Assembly: GCA_036768485.1 (NCBI GenBank)
Contig: JAVLUZ010000061.1
Span: 1 to 64,000 of the forward strand
From: Mermis nigrescens
Lineage: Eukaryota; Nematoda; Enoplea; Mermithida; Mermithidae
Direction: 5' to 3'
DNA length: 64,000 bases
Below, one piece after another: positions 45,469-55,165 of this stretch. The notes under the pieces were generated by a model. That model was not told the DNA's origin. It made no database searches and saw only the letters and a program-made list of their open reading frames with translations. Position 1 is the first letter of the stretch; each line of letters opens with the position of its first letter. A program made the translations under genes and the position numbers.

Positions 45469-46328
45469 CTTAGACCTCGGTCAGAAAATACGCATTTATA
45501 TTTTTCAATGTCAGCCCAAAACATTGATTTTACATGATCAATGCTGCCTTCCATCCTTTTTCCAAATATTAGCGTAATATTATGAAGCTGCTTCAGGCAA
45601 ACAATCAAATTGCGTTGTGGTTATAATTATTTCTAAGGGAACATCAGATGATTGACTTGTGAGTATACATGATCTGATAGGGTTCGAGGAGTTCTCACTC
45701 CTCCACCTCTAGAAAAATTTTCACAACCCCCTCCGCAAACAGTTTTTCACCTTACTCCAGAATTGGCAATTTTTCGAAAGTTCACAATAATTATCTAAAA
45801 ATTTGCAAAAAAGGTATATTCAAAGCATTTTAGCTATCTATCTGCTCACAAGCGCCATTATACTCATGTTTTGACTATATTTTGTTCAATTTGTTCGACT
45901 TTTTGAATTTTTTCCGAACTTTTTTTTGTTTTCATGCTCTAGAAAAATAGAGCATCGTCAGAAACGCTAAAAAAGTGTTTTTGACACACGCCTTCAGGTT
46001 TTGACCCGTTAAAATGAATTTTATAATTTTTACCCCTCCCTCATAATTCCCTTGCTGTTCTTGTATGCTTGTGATTACTATCAAAGAAGCTTGGAAACAA
46101 TTTTTGATTCGACCAGAACAATACATGAATGGAGTTCTAATTTTTCGGGTTTAGGGAAATAATGTGTCACGTTTTACGGGTCAAAAATGCTTATGTGTGC
46201 GCGTAAAAACTCAAAGGGCGTGAGCGAAAATCTTATGTGAAATATAGAACAGACTCAATTTTACTACCATGTTGGATCGAAGTGCTCTCTGTCCTATCCT
46301 AACGGTTGGCCCCATCACAATTTTGTCT
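45469..46328. other. Intron with dispersed repeat D (45675-46020), no exon
   Basis: The D copy has AATTGGCAATTTTTCGAAAG and TCAAAGCATTTTAGCTATC as at 34655. Nothing else is recognised. Confidence 0.5.
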
Positions 46329-46336
46329 GTGTTCAG

Positions 46337-47173
46337 TAGCGATGTGCTGCTTAACCGGAACTGGAACTGGAACCGGCTGTAACCGACCATTTTTTAGGAA
46401 CCGGAACTGTAACCGAGAACCGATTTTTGATTTTTAAGAACCGAAACCGATTTCTTGATTTCCTAAGAAGCGGAACCGGAACCGATCTTTTTTGGAGTCG
46501 GTTATCGGTTTTTTAAAAGTAGAGTTAAAAATCGAACTTAATAAAATTTAGTGAAGACATTAAGCAGCAATTCAATCTTCTATTACCCAAAAGTTTACAG
46601 ATTAAAACTTCGTATGCAAATTGTGTTCCGGATGAATTATATTTTAAAAATAACAGTCGTTCTGCTTTTCCGCCATGTAGCCTGTTTCTGAGAGGGTCGT
46701 AAATGATTCCAGCGCCACTGAACAGCTGTTCAAAACAATACACCAATTTACGAATTCTAATAAGCAAAGAACAGTGAAAACATAGTGTTCAATTGAATGA
46801 AATATTGTACAGACAAAGTCGGACATGATATAATATCTTATTTGATAATATTCAGTAATTTATAAGTAAATTGCCAACTAGACATAGAACTTGTTTTAAG
46901 GTGCAGTTGCCAGATTGAAACGACTTCCTGAATGATTTATCTTTCGATTATATCGTTATCGTCATATGTTCCCATGAAGTCAGGCTATCAAGAGCGTACA
47001 CACTTTAAAACAGGAACCGAGAACCGGAACCGACGATTCTCTAGTTGAAGAAGCGGAACCGGAACCGGCGATTCCAACTTACGCAAGAACCGGAACCGGA
47101 ACCAAAGTTCTTGTTTTTCAAGAACCGAGACCTAACCGAATTTTTCGAAAAACCTGGAAGCGGAATATCCCTA
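46337..47173. mobile_element. hAT deletion derivative with GGAACCGGAACC ends
   Basis: Ends TAGCGATGTGCTGCTTAACC and GCGGAATATCCCTA. Flanking 8-mers GTGTTCAG (46329-46336) and GTATACAG (47174-47181) match 6 of 8. Both ends carry arrays of GGAACCGGAACC-like units over about 180 bases, likely transposase-binding subterminal repeats. The - strand interior retains the C-terminus of the hAT transposase. Confidence 0.85.
46525..46767 (-). pseudogene. hAT transposase C-terminus (dimerisation region)
   Basis: The frame contains EQLFSGAGIIYDPLRNRL and ERLLFLKYN, the hAT C-terminal signature (E-R-x-F-S-x-A-G ... R-x-x-L ... L-x-F-L-x-x-N). Everything upstream, including the nuclease, is deleted, so the element cannot move itself. 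Confidence 0.85.
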
Positions 47174-47642
47174 GTATACAGACGACTTTATAAATAGCGT
47201 TCAGCAGCTTCATGCCAATTGTGCGCGAGTCGGTCATATTTAGGAGTTGTTAAGCTAGGGCTGAATTTTCTCAGAATTTGTCGTCGGATAAACATTATAT
47301 GACAAAATATGCGCATTCTTAACTTCCAGTCATCAACAGTCTTTTTCCTGTAGTTTTTGTTACAGAGATGATTTTGCTCAGATATGACATAAAATACAAT
47401 ATTGTGCCTAGCCTCGGTTATGTCCAATAGGATTAAACCTGTTATTTTTCGAAAGTACTGACCGTTTCATTTTTCTTTATTTTTCTTTATCTAATAACGA
47501 ATTTGATTGAATTTTCGCCTAATTATTTTATCGTTTTTAGATAATATCGCAACTTTCTCTTTAACTGCTTGCATAAAGTGACTTAGAAGCTTCTACATGG
47601 ATGATTTTCATTTGAGTTGAAAAAAACCGGATTAGTACGCAC
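47174..47642. other. Intron sequence, no exon
   Basis: An 80-codon open frame on the - strand (47427-47188) has no recognised domain. Confidence 0.4.
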
Positions 47643-47804
47643 CAGTGGCGGATCCAGGATTTTCCTAAGGGGGGCGGTATCCCTATGGGGGCGGAAAAAT
47701 TAGCTGTTTTAAGCCAAAAATCGCTAAAAAATCTTTAATTTTGTGCACTTTTTGGGCCAATAGGGGGGGGCCGCCCTCCCCGCCCCCCCCTAAATCCGCC
47801 CCTG
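47643..47804. mobile_element. hAT MITE, GGCGGAT family
   Basis: 162 bases from CAGTGGCGGATCCAGG to CTAAATCCGCCCCTG. Flanks GTACGCAC (47635-47642) and GTATGTAC (47805-47812) match 6 of 8, both differences transitions. Confidence 0.88.
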
Positions 47805-48700
47805 GTATGTACTATGCGTTTTATGATAAAGTTTATGTGGTATCTAAGTAGTTTGAAAGGCAGGGCGGATTAAAGGGGGCGGGGAGCCATCCCCCAACCC
47901 ACTGCCATTGAGTCAAAATATTGGGCGAGATATAGAATGGCGAAATGATTCTTGGCCCTCAGTGGTCATGATTTCTCAGATTTTTTCAGTGCTTCGTGCC
48001 GGATAATACTAACACATATTAATGACATTTATTCTTTTTTCGTGGCCTGAAAATAGGGTTGCACACATACATGCACTGCACAGAATGACAATTCTGTGAT
48101 GTGGGGGGGTGAAATGACAAAGTGCCTTTTTGGACCAAAAATGGTAGTTGCCACACCTGGGCATGGGGGTTTGGGGGTGTGCACCAGGGAACGACCGAAG
48201 CTTCGGCTTCGGCCGAAGGTGGGGTGTTTTCTCGGCCGAAGCAAGACGAAAAAAGGCCGAAGGCCGAAGCTTTTTTCAGGGAAATTTTTTATTCGCATTA
48301 AAATTCAGACAATGTGCAATATAACTAACCCCAGGCGACGCCATTTAGCTCAATTTATCTTCTAGTCATCTTGAATTTTGTTAAAAATATGCTCACAACA
48401 GTAACTTTGACTATATAAACAGCAAGCAACCATGTACTAATAACAAAAGCTGACTCATCTAAGCATTGTATCTGCTCCGCATCTTTTTCCATTTTTAAAA
48501 AAGTTCGACTAAGAATGAATCACTAGCGATCGCGAAAATGATGAGTTACTTAAGGGAAAAGCCACACCTTTATTCCTACATGCCTCACATTTGAAGGCAT
48601 GTCTTTGTTTACTCGAAATTCCAACGCCATCTTTGTACTTGTTGTTTATCGTGTGTCTACTGTGTACCAGTGTTTCTATTTTAACAAGGTCCGTTTGTAC

Positions 48701-49815
48701 TACGGATGCACCGGGGCCAGGCCCCGGCCCCGGTGCTAAAATATGCAACTTTCAGCCTATTATTTAGAATTATCTCAACGTTTTTTGTTCGGATTTTGGC
48801 GATATCTTGAAGAAAAATCGTGCATAATCGCCTGTGCATATCATTCATGAATAACAAAACATTGGTCACAAATTTTCTTTCATAAATTTAGCTTATTCAC
48901 GTTTATAGCTGCAGCAATTTAATAGTCAAAACCGATAATCTACAAGTTTTTCGCCAAATACACTAGCGTTTCTAATCGCTCATGCAGCAAAGGAGAACGG
49001 GAATCCGAGCAAATATTGCCGCTTGTGCTGAACAAGCGTTCACTCGGGGTACACATGGGCGGGGCTCAAATATTTCCTAGTCAGTTATATATGCTGGGGC
49101 CGGGTAAGTTTCCAATTTTGTCCGCAAAAAGCCCATCGGATCCAATTCTGTTCCGACTTTTTCTTCTGCATGACAAAAAGCATACGTTTAACATTTTGTG
49201 GCATTCCTGTAAGTTTGTTTGCCGGATAAACAGGCACGTAGCTCTGGGGGAATGGAGGGTCCGGCCGGACCCCATGAAATTCAGAAAAATCGGAAAAATA
49301 GGACTTTTTAAACGTTATTTTGTGCTATTTTTGGGCTTAGTCCCTCCGAAATTGGTGTTGGTTACCCCAAAATAGGACGGCCAGCTACATGCCTGCGGAT
49401 GGAATCCCAAAAGATGTTTTTTTGTGTTGGATTGGCTGTCAACATAATAAACTATGCACGCGAAATTTCTATCCTTGTTTAAGCTATTTTCAACTCGTCT
49501 GATCTAAAACATGAGTAATTCGGCTGATAATGATGCAAGTTACGTGAATTGGGCCAAATTTTATAAATGGTAGGACAAATTTTTGGCCTATATAAGCTAT
49601 GATGATTAATTGAACTCGAAAATACATGTGGAACGGATGCCATACACTTGCCCAGACGCTATTTTGCATAAGTCACATTTTGCCAAATACATATGTACAC
49701 ATGGTATATCCTGGATATAGCAAAAATAGTTGGCCCCGGTTGGTCCCAGTCTCTAGTGCCGGCCCCAGCGCCGGGCCCGGGCCCCAGTCAAAAAGGCGGC
49801 CCCGGTGCATCCCTA
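48701..49815. mobile_element. hAT element 2, 1.1 kb, nested in hAT-1
   Basis: Starts TACGGATGCACCGGGGCC and ends GGCCCCGGTGCATCCCTA. Target duplication GTTTGTAC identical at 48693-48700 and 49816-49823. Ends are packed with GGCCCCGG palindromes. Keeps a transposase C-terminus on the - strand. Confidence 0.95.
48940..49050 (-). pseudogene. hAT-2 transposase C-terminus
   Basis: Thirty-six codons to a TAG at 48940-48942 read TPSERLFSTSGNICSDSRSP followed by LLHERLETLVYLAKNL, the hAT dimerisation signature (S-E-R-x-F-S near the start, L-x-x-L-x-x-L-x-x-N at the end). The sequence upstream is replaced by other repeat DNA, so only this tail survives. Confidence 0.9.
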
Positions 49816-49989
49816 GTTTGTACATGTACAAAGATGGTCCCCAAAAGTCTTTGTACCTTTTGTACACGCAAATTTTTGTGTACTATATTATAGACCCGTG
49901 GCGATTTTAGTGTGGTTAAACAGGGCTTTCGATCTTTGATAAAGTATTTTAGCAAATTTCTGGGTTACTGACGCTAAAACTTACTAGAA

Positions 49990-50425
49990 ATTGTCTCAAA
50001 ACGGCGCAAAGCGCCGAAAAAATTTGACATTTTTCCATTCTGAATGCACATTCTGCCATTTCAAAGATGTATAGGACAAAAAAATCACTCATTTCGGCGC
50101 GAAGCACCGACAATTTTTGGGAATTATACACCTTTTTATAGTTTTTGTTTGCCCAAAAATTGTTGTAAATTTTGTATACACAAATTTTTGGGTACTAGAA
50201 TATGGTACAGTAGCGATTTTAGTGTGGTAAAAACAGAGTTGTTTGACTTTTGGTAGTGTATTTTAGCTAATTTCTGGGTCTGTAAGGGCAAAAATCACTA
50301 AGGATCGTCTTAAAACGGCGCGAAGCGCCGAAAAATTTGATATATTTACTTTTGAAATGCAATTTCTGTCATTATAAAGATATGTAGAACACACAATTAC
50401 TGATTTCGGCGCGTAGCGCCTAAAA
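49990..50425. repeat. Cluster of GGCGC-NNN-GCGCC hairpins
   Basis: Perfect 5 bp stems with three-base loops at 50003-50015 (loop AAA), 50317-50329 (GAA) and 50408-50420 (GTA), and an imperfect one near 50096, each beside GAAAAATTT or its complement. Surrounding sequence repeats TTTGTACANGTACAAAGA. Confidence 0.8.
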
Positions 50426-50776
50426 TGTTTGCGAATTTCAGACCTTTTTTTGCAATTTTTGTCTTCCTAAAAATCTTTGTAAATGTACAAAGACAGTCCC
50501 AATAAATGTTTGTACAATGGGAAAAATCTTTGCCGAGTACAAAAAACACTGCTGTGTACCATTCTCTTTTGTATTAAATATTTGCTCTATGGTCGACGTG
50601 TTAACTTTCTTAAACTTCTTCATCTAATAACAGGAAGAAATCTCTATTTGCTTTTATGTCTACCTTCTACAAATTTAAGCATCAGCAGGAAAATTAGGAA
50701 TTCATCAATTGTTTTTAAAATTACCAGGAATTACAGGCTTTATTCCTAATAATACATTATATTCTTATATATTCAG

Positions 50777-50866
50777 GATAGTGAATCTGATGATGATCAA
50801 TACGTATTAGCTGCTGATATACAGGAAATGTCTAATAATGAAATCAGTGCTAATGGAGAGAATTAA
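50777..50866 (+). pseudogene. Probable last exon of the hAT-1 transposase
   Basis: After an acceptor-like TATATTCAG, 29 codons beginning DSESDDDQYVLAADIQEM and ending in TAA are followed by AATAAA at 50878. The acidic tail and its place just inside the right end of hAT-1 fit a transposase C-terminal extension, but there is no catalytic motif in it. Confidence 0.45.
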
Positions 50867-51127
50867 TTGCGCTTTTGAATAAAATTTTTGCAATGAATGA
50901 CACTGTTTTATTACTTCATATTTACTCCTGGAACATAATCAAGCTTAATTTCATATTTCTGACTCAATTCGCAATTCATTCTTCATACTAATCAGAATTA
51001 GACTGAAGAATTTATACAGATTCGGCCTTCGGCCGAAGCTTCGGCCGAAGCCGAAGCAATAGCTGGCCGAAGCTTTGGCTTCGGCCGAAGCAACATTTCG
51101 GAGCTTTGATCGTTCACTGGTGTGCAC

Positions 51128-51216
51128 CATAGGTGGGTGGTGCAAGATTTTTTCAAAGGTCAGAAAATGACCTTTAAAATAGTGTTATGGCGAAAAAAAC
51201 AGCCCGCTTAGGTATG
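51128..51216 (-). mobile_element. 89-base deleted CACACNTGGGC MITE
   Basis: Starts CATAGGTGGGTGGTGCAAG and ends GCTTAGGTATG. Flanked by GTGTGCAC (also the right duplication of hAT-1) and GTATGCAC (51217-51224). Confidence 0.75.
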
Positions 51217-51430
51217 GTATGCACCCTTGAGAAACCAAAATACCCCACTAGAATTCCATTTTTGAATTTTTTTGTCCTTTTCGCAATTTTTTATGCCAAT
51301 GGACAGTGCTCGATAAGAAACGTTGAAAAATAGTGTTTTTTCGCCATACCACTATTTTTAAGGCCATTTTTTGACCTTTGAAAAATCCTTCACCCCTAGA
51401 ATTTTGGTGCCGCCCACCTATGGTAGTTAC

Positions 51431-51735
51431 GCTTCAAAAACATCGTTTTTCAGCGTTTCTGACGATGCTAGCGCATAAAAACGAAAAATTTTGAAAAAAA
51501 TCAAAACGTTGAACAAATTGAACTATATTTTGTCAAGTTATGAGTATAATGATGCAAAGCGCCGAAAATTCGGCACTTTTCAGCAACTAGATGGCTGAAA
51601 ACGCTTTACAAAAAGCATCTTTTCTACAAATTTGTAGAAAATTCTGGGAACTTTTGAAAAATCGTCAATTCTGGGGGGGGGTCTGAGAAAATTTTAGCGG
51701 GGGGCTGATAATTCTTTTAGGAGCCCCTCTCTTCT
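51431..51735 (-). repeat. Dispersed repeat D, inverted copy
   Basis: Contains CTTTTGAAAAATCGTCAATTC and the GATGCTAGCGCATAAAAACG region, related to 45675-46020 in the other orientation. Split limits approximate. Confidence 0.55.
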
Positions 51736-52100
51736 AAACTATTTCAAGTTCAAAACCAGCTATTTAAGCATAGTTTTCTTCTATTTTCAAGCCTTAACGT
51801 TTTGAAAAATTTTTTACGCTCCGCATCAAATGCTATAAATACAGGAAATCGAGCATCAATTCAAGCAGGCTTCAAAACATCCTTGCGCCTCAATTATAGA
51901 AATTTTTCGAAAATAGTTTTTTACTTAATTTCAAAAAATTTCGAAATTTTTCGAAAAAAATTATGCGGCAAATGCGATTTTAAATTAAAGTAGGCGACCT
52001 GAAACACCGAAAAACTAATATTTCGTACATGACTGGCAATTTTTAGTATCTATGCAAATCTGTTTTTTTGAAAAATTCGGGGTATCATCGTCCAGCAAAG

Positions 52101-52832
52101 AAGAGTACAAAATTTCCAACATTATGATGTGTTTTCCGGGGCTCGTTGGAATTCCGGGATTTCAGTGCAGACTACGAGGAAATTTCTAAGTTAGGTACTC
52201 TTACTAGCAAATTTTGATACATTAGTCTTAAAGAAGCTTAGAGAGTTTTTGCCGCAATTTTTTCTGATCGAAAATGAGGTTTTACAAATGTTATATTGTT
52301 TTGACATTGGCAATGAAATATATGTACGATTAAGCCCGTATCCACAATTCGGTCAATGGGGGGAGGGAGTGGATCCAACATAAGTCAGTCTAAATCTTGA
52401 AAAATTAGTCGGTATAGTTCCCAAAAGCGCATTTTTCGACGTTTTCCAACATCCTATATCCAAATCCGAAGTTTTTTTGAAAAAATATTCTTTATTAAAA
52501 AAATAGGAAAATGTCATTTTTTGGTCGCGCTTGAGTCAAAATGATTGGAAATACTTCAAATCTACAACAAAAACACTCATTTTCATCGTTCTGTGCACTA
52601 TCTTACCGTCTGAAATGTTTTTTTCCGGCCAAGGGGGGCGGGCCCCCGCCCCTCTTAAATACGGCCCTTTGTACGACCCTTTGATTTTTGATATCGATCG
52701 CTGCCTGGAGACTGAGTGTGCCTCGGATTACGTGCAAGCTGTCAAGTTGAATCTTTGACATCGGAGCAGCTCCATTTTAGTTTGGTATAAAATGCTTTCT
52801 TTATTTGGTAGAATGGTTTGATGCCTCACATC
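52101..52832. other. Intron sequence, no exon
   Basis: Contains a worn G/C-run end (GGGGGGCGGGCCCCCGCC near 52635) of the GGCGGAT family. No coding sequence supported. Confidence 0.45.
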
Positions 52833-53089
52833 CATACATGGGCAGCAACAAAATTCTGAGTGGGGGAGTGTTGTGCAAGATTTTTCAAAGGTCGAAAAAT
52901 GGCCCTAAAAATTATGATACGGCGAAAATAACACGATTTTTCAAGGTTTTTTATCGAGCACTATCCATTGACATCAAAAAATTGAGAGAAAAAATTTTAA
53001 AAATTGAATTCCAGGGGGTATTTTGTTATCTAGGGGGTTTTTGGTTTCTCGGGGGGTCCATACCCCTGAACCCCCCAGGCCCAGGTGTG
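52833..53089 (-). mobile_element. CACACNTGGGC hAT MITE, 51 bases before a splice acceptor
   Basis: 257 bases from CATACATGGGCAGCAAC to CCAGGCCCAGGTGTG; duplication CTCACATC (52825-52832) / CTCACACC (53090-53097), 7 of 8. It ends just upstream of the acceptor of the last NUDT14 exon. Confidence 0.9.
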
Positions 53090-53140
53090 CTCACACCTAT
53101 TCCATTCAATTCCCGATTTTCTTTAATGTCGAAATTTCAG

Positions 53141-53384
53141 GGGTAGCGTCGGTCTTTCCGGTTCGCTACAAACCTTATTTTATGCCGAAATTGACGAAGG
53201 AATGCATCGTAATGACTTTGGCGGCGGCTCGCATGCAGAGGGCGAAATGATTGAAGTGATCCACCAGCCCGTCTCGCAGTGCATGTCTTTGATATTCGAA
53301 GCTCACATTGAGAAATCACCTGGTCTCATGTTCGCCGTTATGTGGTTTTTAAATATTAGATATCCGCTCGGGAAAAAATCATAA
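53141..53384 (+). CDS. NUDT14: NUDT14-like Nudix hydrolase, last exon
   Basis: Acceptor GAAATTTCAG ends at 53140; the first base completes the CGG codon left by the exon at 44521. The frame encodes GSVGLSGSLQTLFYAEI, a glycine-rich loop with DFGGGSHAEGEMIEVIHQPV, and a C-terminal helix PGLMFAVMWFLN, then TAA at 53382-53384. Animal NUDT14 has the same order: a GVGLTGSRQTMFY-type strand, an EGELIEV strand and a GVIFGVSWFL-type helix. Length to the end matches the family. A poly(A) signal follows 52 bases after the stop. No disabling change is seen in this exon. Confidence 0.93.
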
Positions 53385-53436
53385 TTTTGTTGATTGTACT
53401 CTTTTAATTTATTTTTGATATTATTTACTTAGAAAC

Positions 53437-53442
53437 AATAAA
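53437..53442 (+). terminator. Poly(A) signal AATAAA of the NUDT14-like gene
   Basis: AATAAA 52 bases after the stop codon, in AT-rich sequence, as expected for a 3' end. Confidence 0.7.
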
Positions 53443-53837
53443 ATACAGATATCACAGTAAATACTGGATAGTGGAACAGGTATACAGGTATTTTTGGGGG
53501 GTGGATATGTATTTTGTATATGTATTTAATTTTTTCTCGAAATTTTTCATGTTTTTATGCGTGTATGCATCTTTTATTCAGCCCAAAAAGCCACTTTTTA
53601 TAATGCCAGACCCCTTGAATTCCCATGCTGTGCATGCATGGAAAATACATACTCGTACATAACTAGTAGTATGGAGGGGTGGGGGAATGCGTAATTTGGG
53701 GGCGCCACTTATTATAACAGGACGATTATCCCTATTTTTCTACTAGGAGGCGACATGCAGGTGACCAGTTGGCTACCCCCCGCTTCTCCATGGGGAAATA
53801 ATTTTCCCAGGAAATTTTTTTTCACAGTCTTCTAGGA
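53443..53837. other. Intergenic, no gene
   Basis: GT/AT-rich sequence, then a GC-richer patch (53690-53830) with CCCAGG and GGGGAAATAATTTTCCC palindromes that resemble 54690-54740 and 55165-55195. Confidence 0.45.
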
Positions 53838-53846
53838 ATAGTAAGC

Positions 53847-54366
53847 ATAGGTGGGCAGCACCGAAATTCGGGGGTGTGAAAAATTTTCAAAGAGAAAAAA
53901 ATGGTCTTAAAAGTGGTCGTAGGCGCACATGGGCGTGGGGGGTCTGGACCCCCAGAAACCAAAAGACCCCCCCCCCCAGAAATCAAAATACCCCCCAGAA
54001 TTCAATTTTTGAAAATTCTTTTCGTTTTTTTCGCAATTTTTTGATGCAAATGGATAGTGCTTGATGAGAAACGTCGAAAAATGGTGTTTTTATCGCCATA
54101 CCACCATTTTTAAGGCCATTTTTTGACCTTCAAAAAATCTTGGACCCCCTAGAATTTTCTTGCTGCCCACGTATGGTCGTAGGGTGAGAAAAACACCATT
54201 TTTCGATGTTTCTCATCGAGCACTATTCAATGGCATCAAAAAATCGCTAGAAAAGCGAAAAAAATTTCCAAAATTTGAATTCTGGGTGAGTGTTTTGATT
54301 GGGGGGGGTGTTTCAACTTCTTGGGGTGCATACCCCCTTAAACCCCTGCCCCCACGCCCATGTGTG
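53847..54366 (-). mobile_element. CACACNTGGGC MITE, interrupted by a second copy
   Basis: Starts CATAGGTGGGCAGCACCG and ends ACGCCCATGTGTG. Flanks ATAGTAAG (53838-53845) and GTAGTAAG (54367-54374). Inside, 53924-54175 plus its duplication is a younger copy. Confidence 0.88.
53924..54175 (+). mobile_element. CACACNTGGGC MITE nested in the previous one
   Basis: 252 bases from CGCACATGGGCGTGGGG to CTGCCCACGTATG. Perfect duplication GTCGTAGG at 53916-53923 and 54176-54183. Confidence 0.95.
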
Positions 54367-54374
54367 GTAGTAAG

Positions 54375-54612
54375 CACACATGGGCGTGGGGGTTTGGGAG
54401 GGTATGCACCCCCCAGAAGTTGAAATACCCCCCCCCCCCCAGAAATTTTTTTTTGCATTTTTAGCAATTCTTTGATGCCATTGGATAGAGCTTGATGAGA
54501 AACGTCGAAAAATGGTGTTTTTTTTTTGCCATACGACCACTTTTAAGACCATTTTTTGACCTTTAAACATTTTTTCACCCCCCCCCCAGAATTTCGCAGC
54601 TGCCCACCTATG
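54375..54612 (+). mobile_element. CACACNTGGGC MITE at a reused target
   Basis: 238 bases from CACACATGGGCGTGGGG to CTGCCCACCTATG. Perfect duplication GTAGTAAG at 54367-54374 and 54613-54620; the left one is also the right duplication of the MITE ending at 54366. Confidence 0.95.
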
Positions 54613-54620
54613 GTAGTAAG

Positions 54621-54878
54621 GCGTGTCTCCGTAGTCCGCAACGTTATAACATAGCCTGTGTTATAGCATAGGCAGAGGGGGCATGGCTTTAATTTCCCAG
54701 GGGAAAATTTCTTCCTAGGGGCAAAAGTCTATCAAACTGACCACTGTGGTGGTGTAACTGGGGGGGGGTTGCGCGCCTCGGCCAAGGCCAGGGGAGATGA
54801 AATTCCCACTGTTTGGTTAGAGGGAGACCGCCTTTGGCTTCCCCCGCTGTTCTATGAGGAAGGGTTATAACCCAGGGG
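54621..54878. other. Short GC-rich repeat between MITEs
   Basis: Contains palindromic TTTCCCAGGGGAAAA-like pieces and GGTTATAACCC. No gene. Confidence 0.45.
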
Positions 54879-54886
54879 GTTATTAC

Positions 54887-55157
54887 CACACATGGGCGTG
54901 GGAGAGGGGGGGGTCTGGACCCCCCCAGAAACCAAAATACCCTCCCCCCAGAAATCGAAATACCATCCCCCCAGAATTCAATTTTTGAATTTTTTTTATT
55001 TTTTTCGTTTTTTTCGCAATTTTTTGATGCCAATGGATAGTGCTTGATGAGAAACGTCGAAAAATGGTGTTTTTATCGCCATACCACCATTTTTAAGGCC
55101 ATGTTTTGACCTTCGAAAAATCTTGGACCCCCAGAATTTTCTTGCTGCCCACGTATG
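54887..55157 (+). mobile_element. CACACNTGGGC hAT MITE with perfect TSD
   Basis: 271 bases from CACACATGGGCGTGGGAG to CTGCCCACGTATG. Perfect duplication GTTATTAC at 54879-54886 and 55158-55165. Confidence 0.95.
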
Positions 55158-55165
55158 GTTATTAC

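Larger units (their letters stand above)
48185..51119. mobile_element. hAT element 1, 2.9 kb, perfect 8 bp TSD
   Basis: Starts CAGGGAACGACCGAAGC and ends GCTTTGATCGTTCACTG. Target duplication GTGTGCAC identical at 48177-48184 and 51120-51127. Both subterminal regions are dense in TTCGGCCGAAG palindromes. A likely last exon of its transposase is at 50777-50866; the rest is disrupted by hAT-2 and other repeats. Confidence 0.92.
48152..51422 (+). mobile_element. CACACNTGGGC MITE split by hAT-1 and a mini copy
   Basis: MITE start CACACCTGGGCATGGGG at 48152-48184, MITE remainder 51225-51422 ending GCCGCCCACCTATG. Duplication GTAGTTGC (48144-48151) / GTAGTTAC (51423-51430), 7 of 8. The inserted material is hAT-1 (48185-51119) plus a small element (51128-51216). 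Confidence 0.85.
47863..52100. mobile_element. GGCGGAT-family copy split by a transposon nest
   Basis: The left part (47863-48055: CAGGGCGGATTAAAGGGG, GGCGAGATATAGAATGG) and the right part (about 51740-52100: ACAGGAAATCGAGCATCAATTC and following) match successive segments of the intact copy at 11067-11723. What lies between (48152-51422 and repeat D) was therefore inserted into it. The right boundary is approximate. Confidence 0.55.

Noticed and set aside
48509..48748. BED-type zinc finger of a hAT transposase on the - strand
   Set aside because: Only one C-x2-C pair and one His are seen; it crosses the boundary of hAT-2, so the frame is a chimera of two elements.
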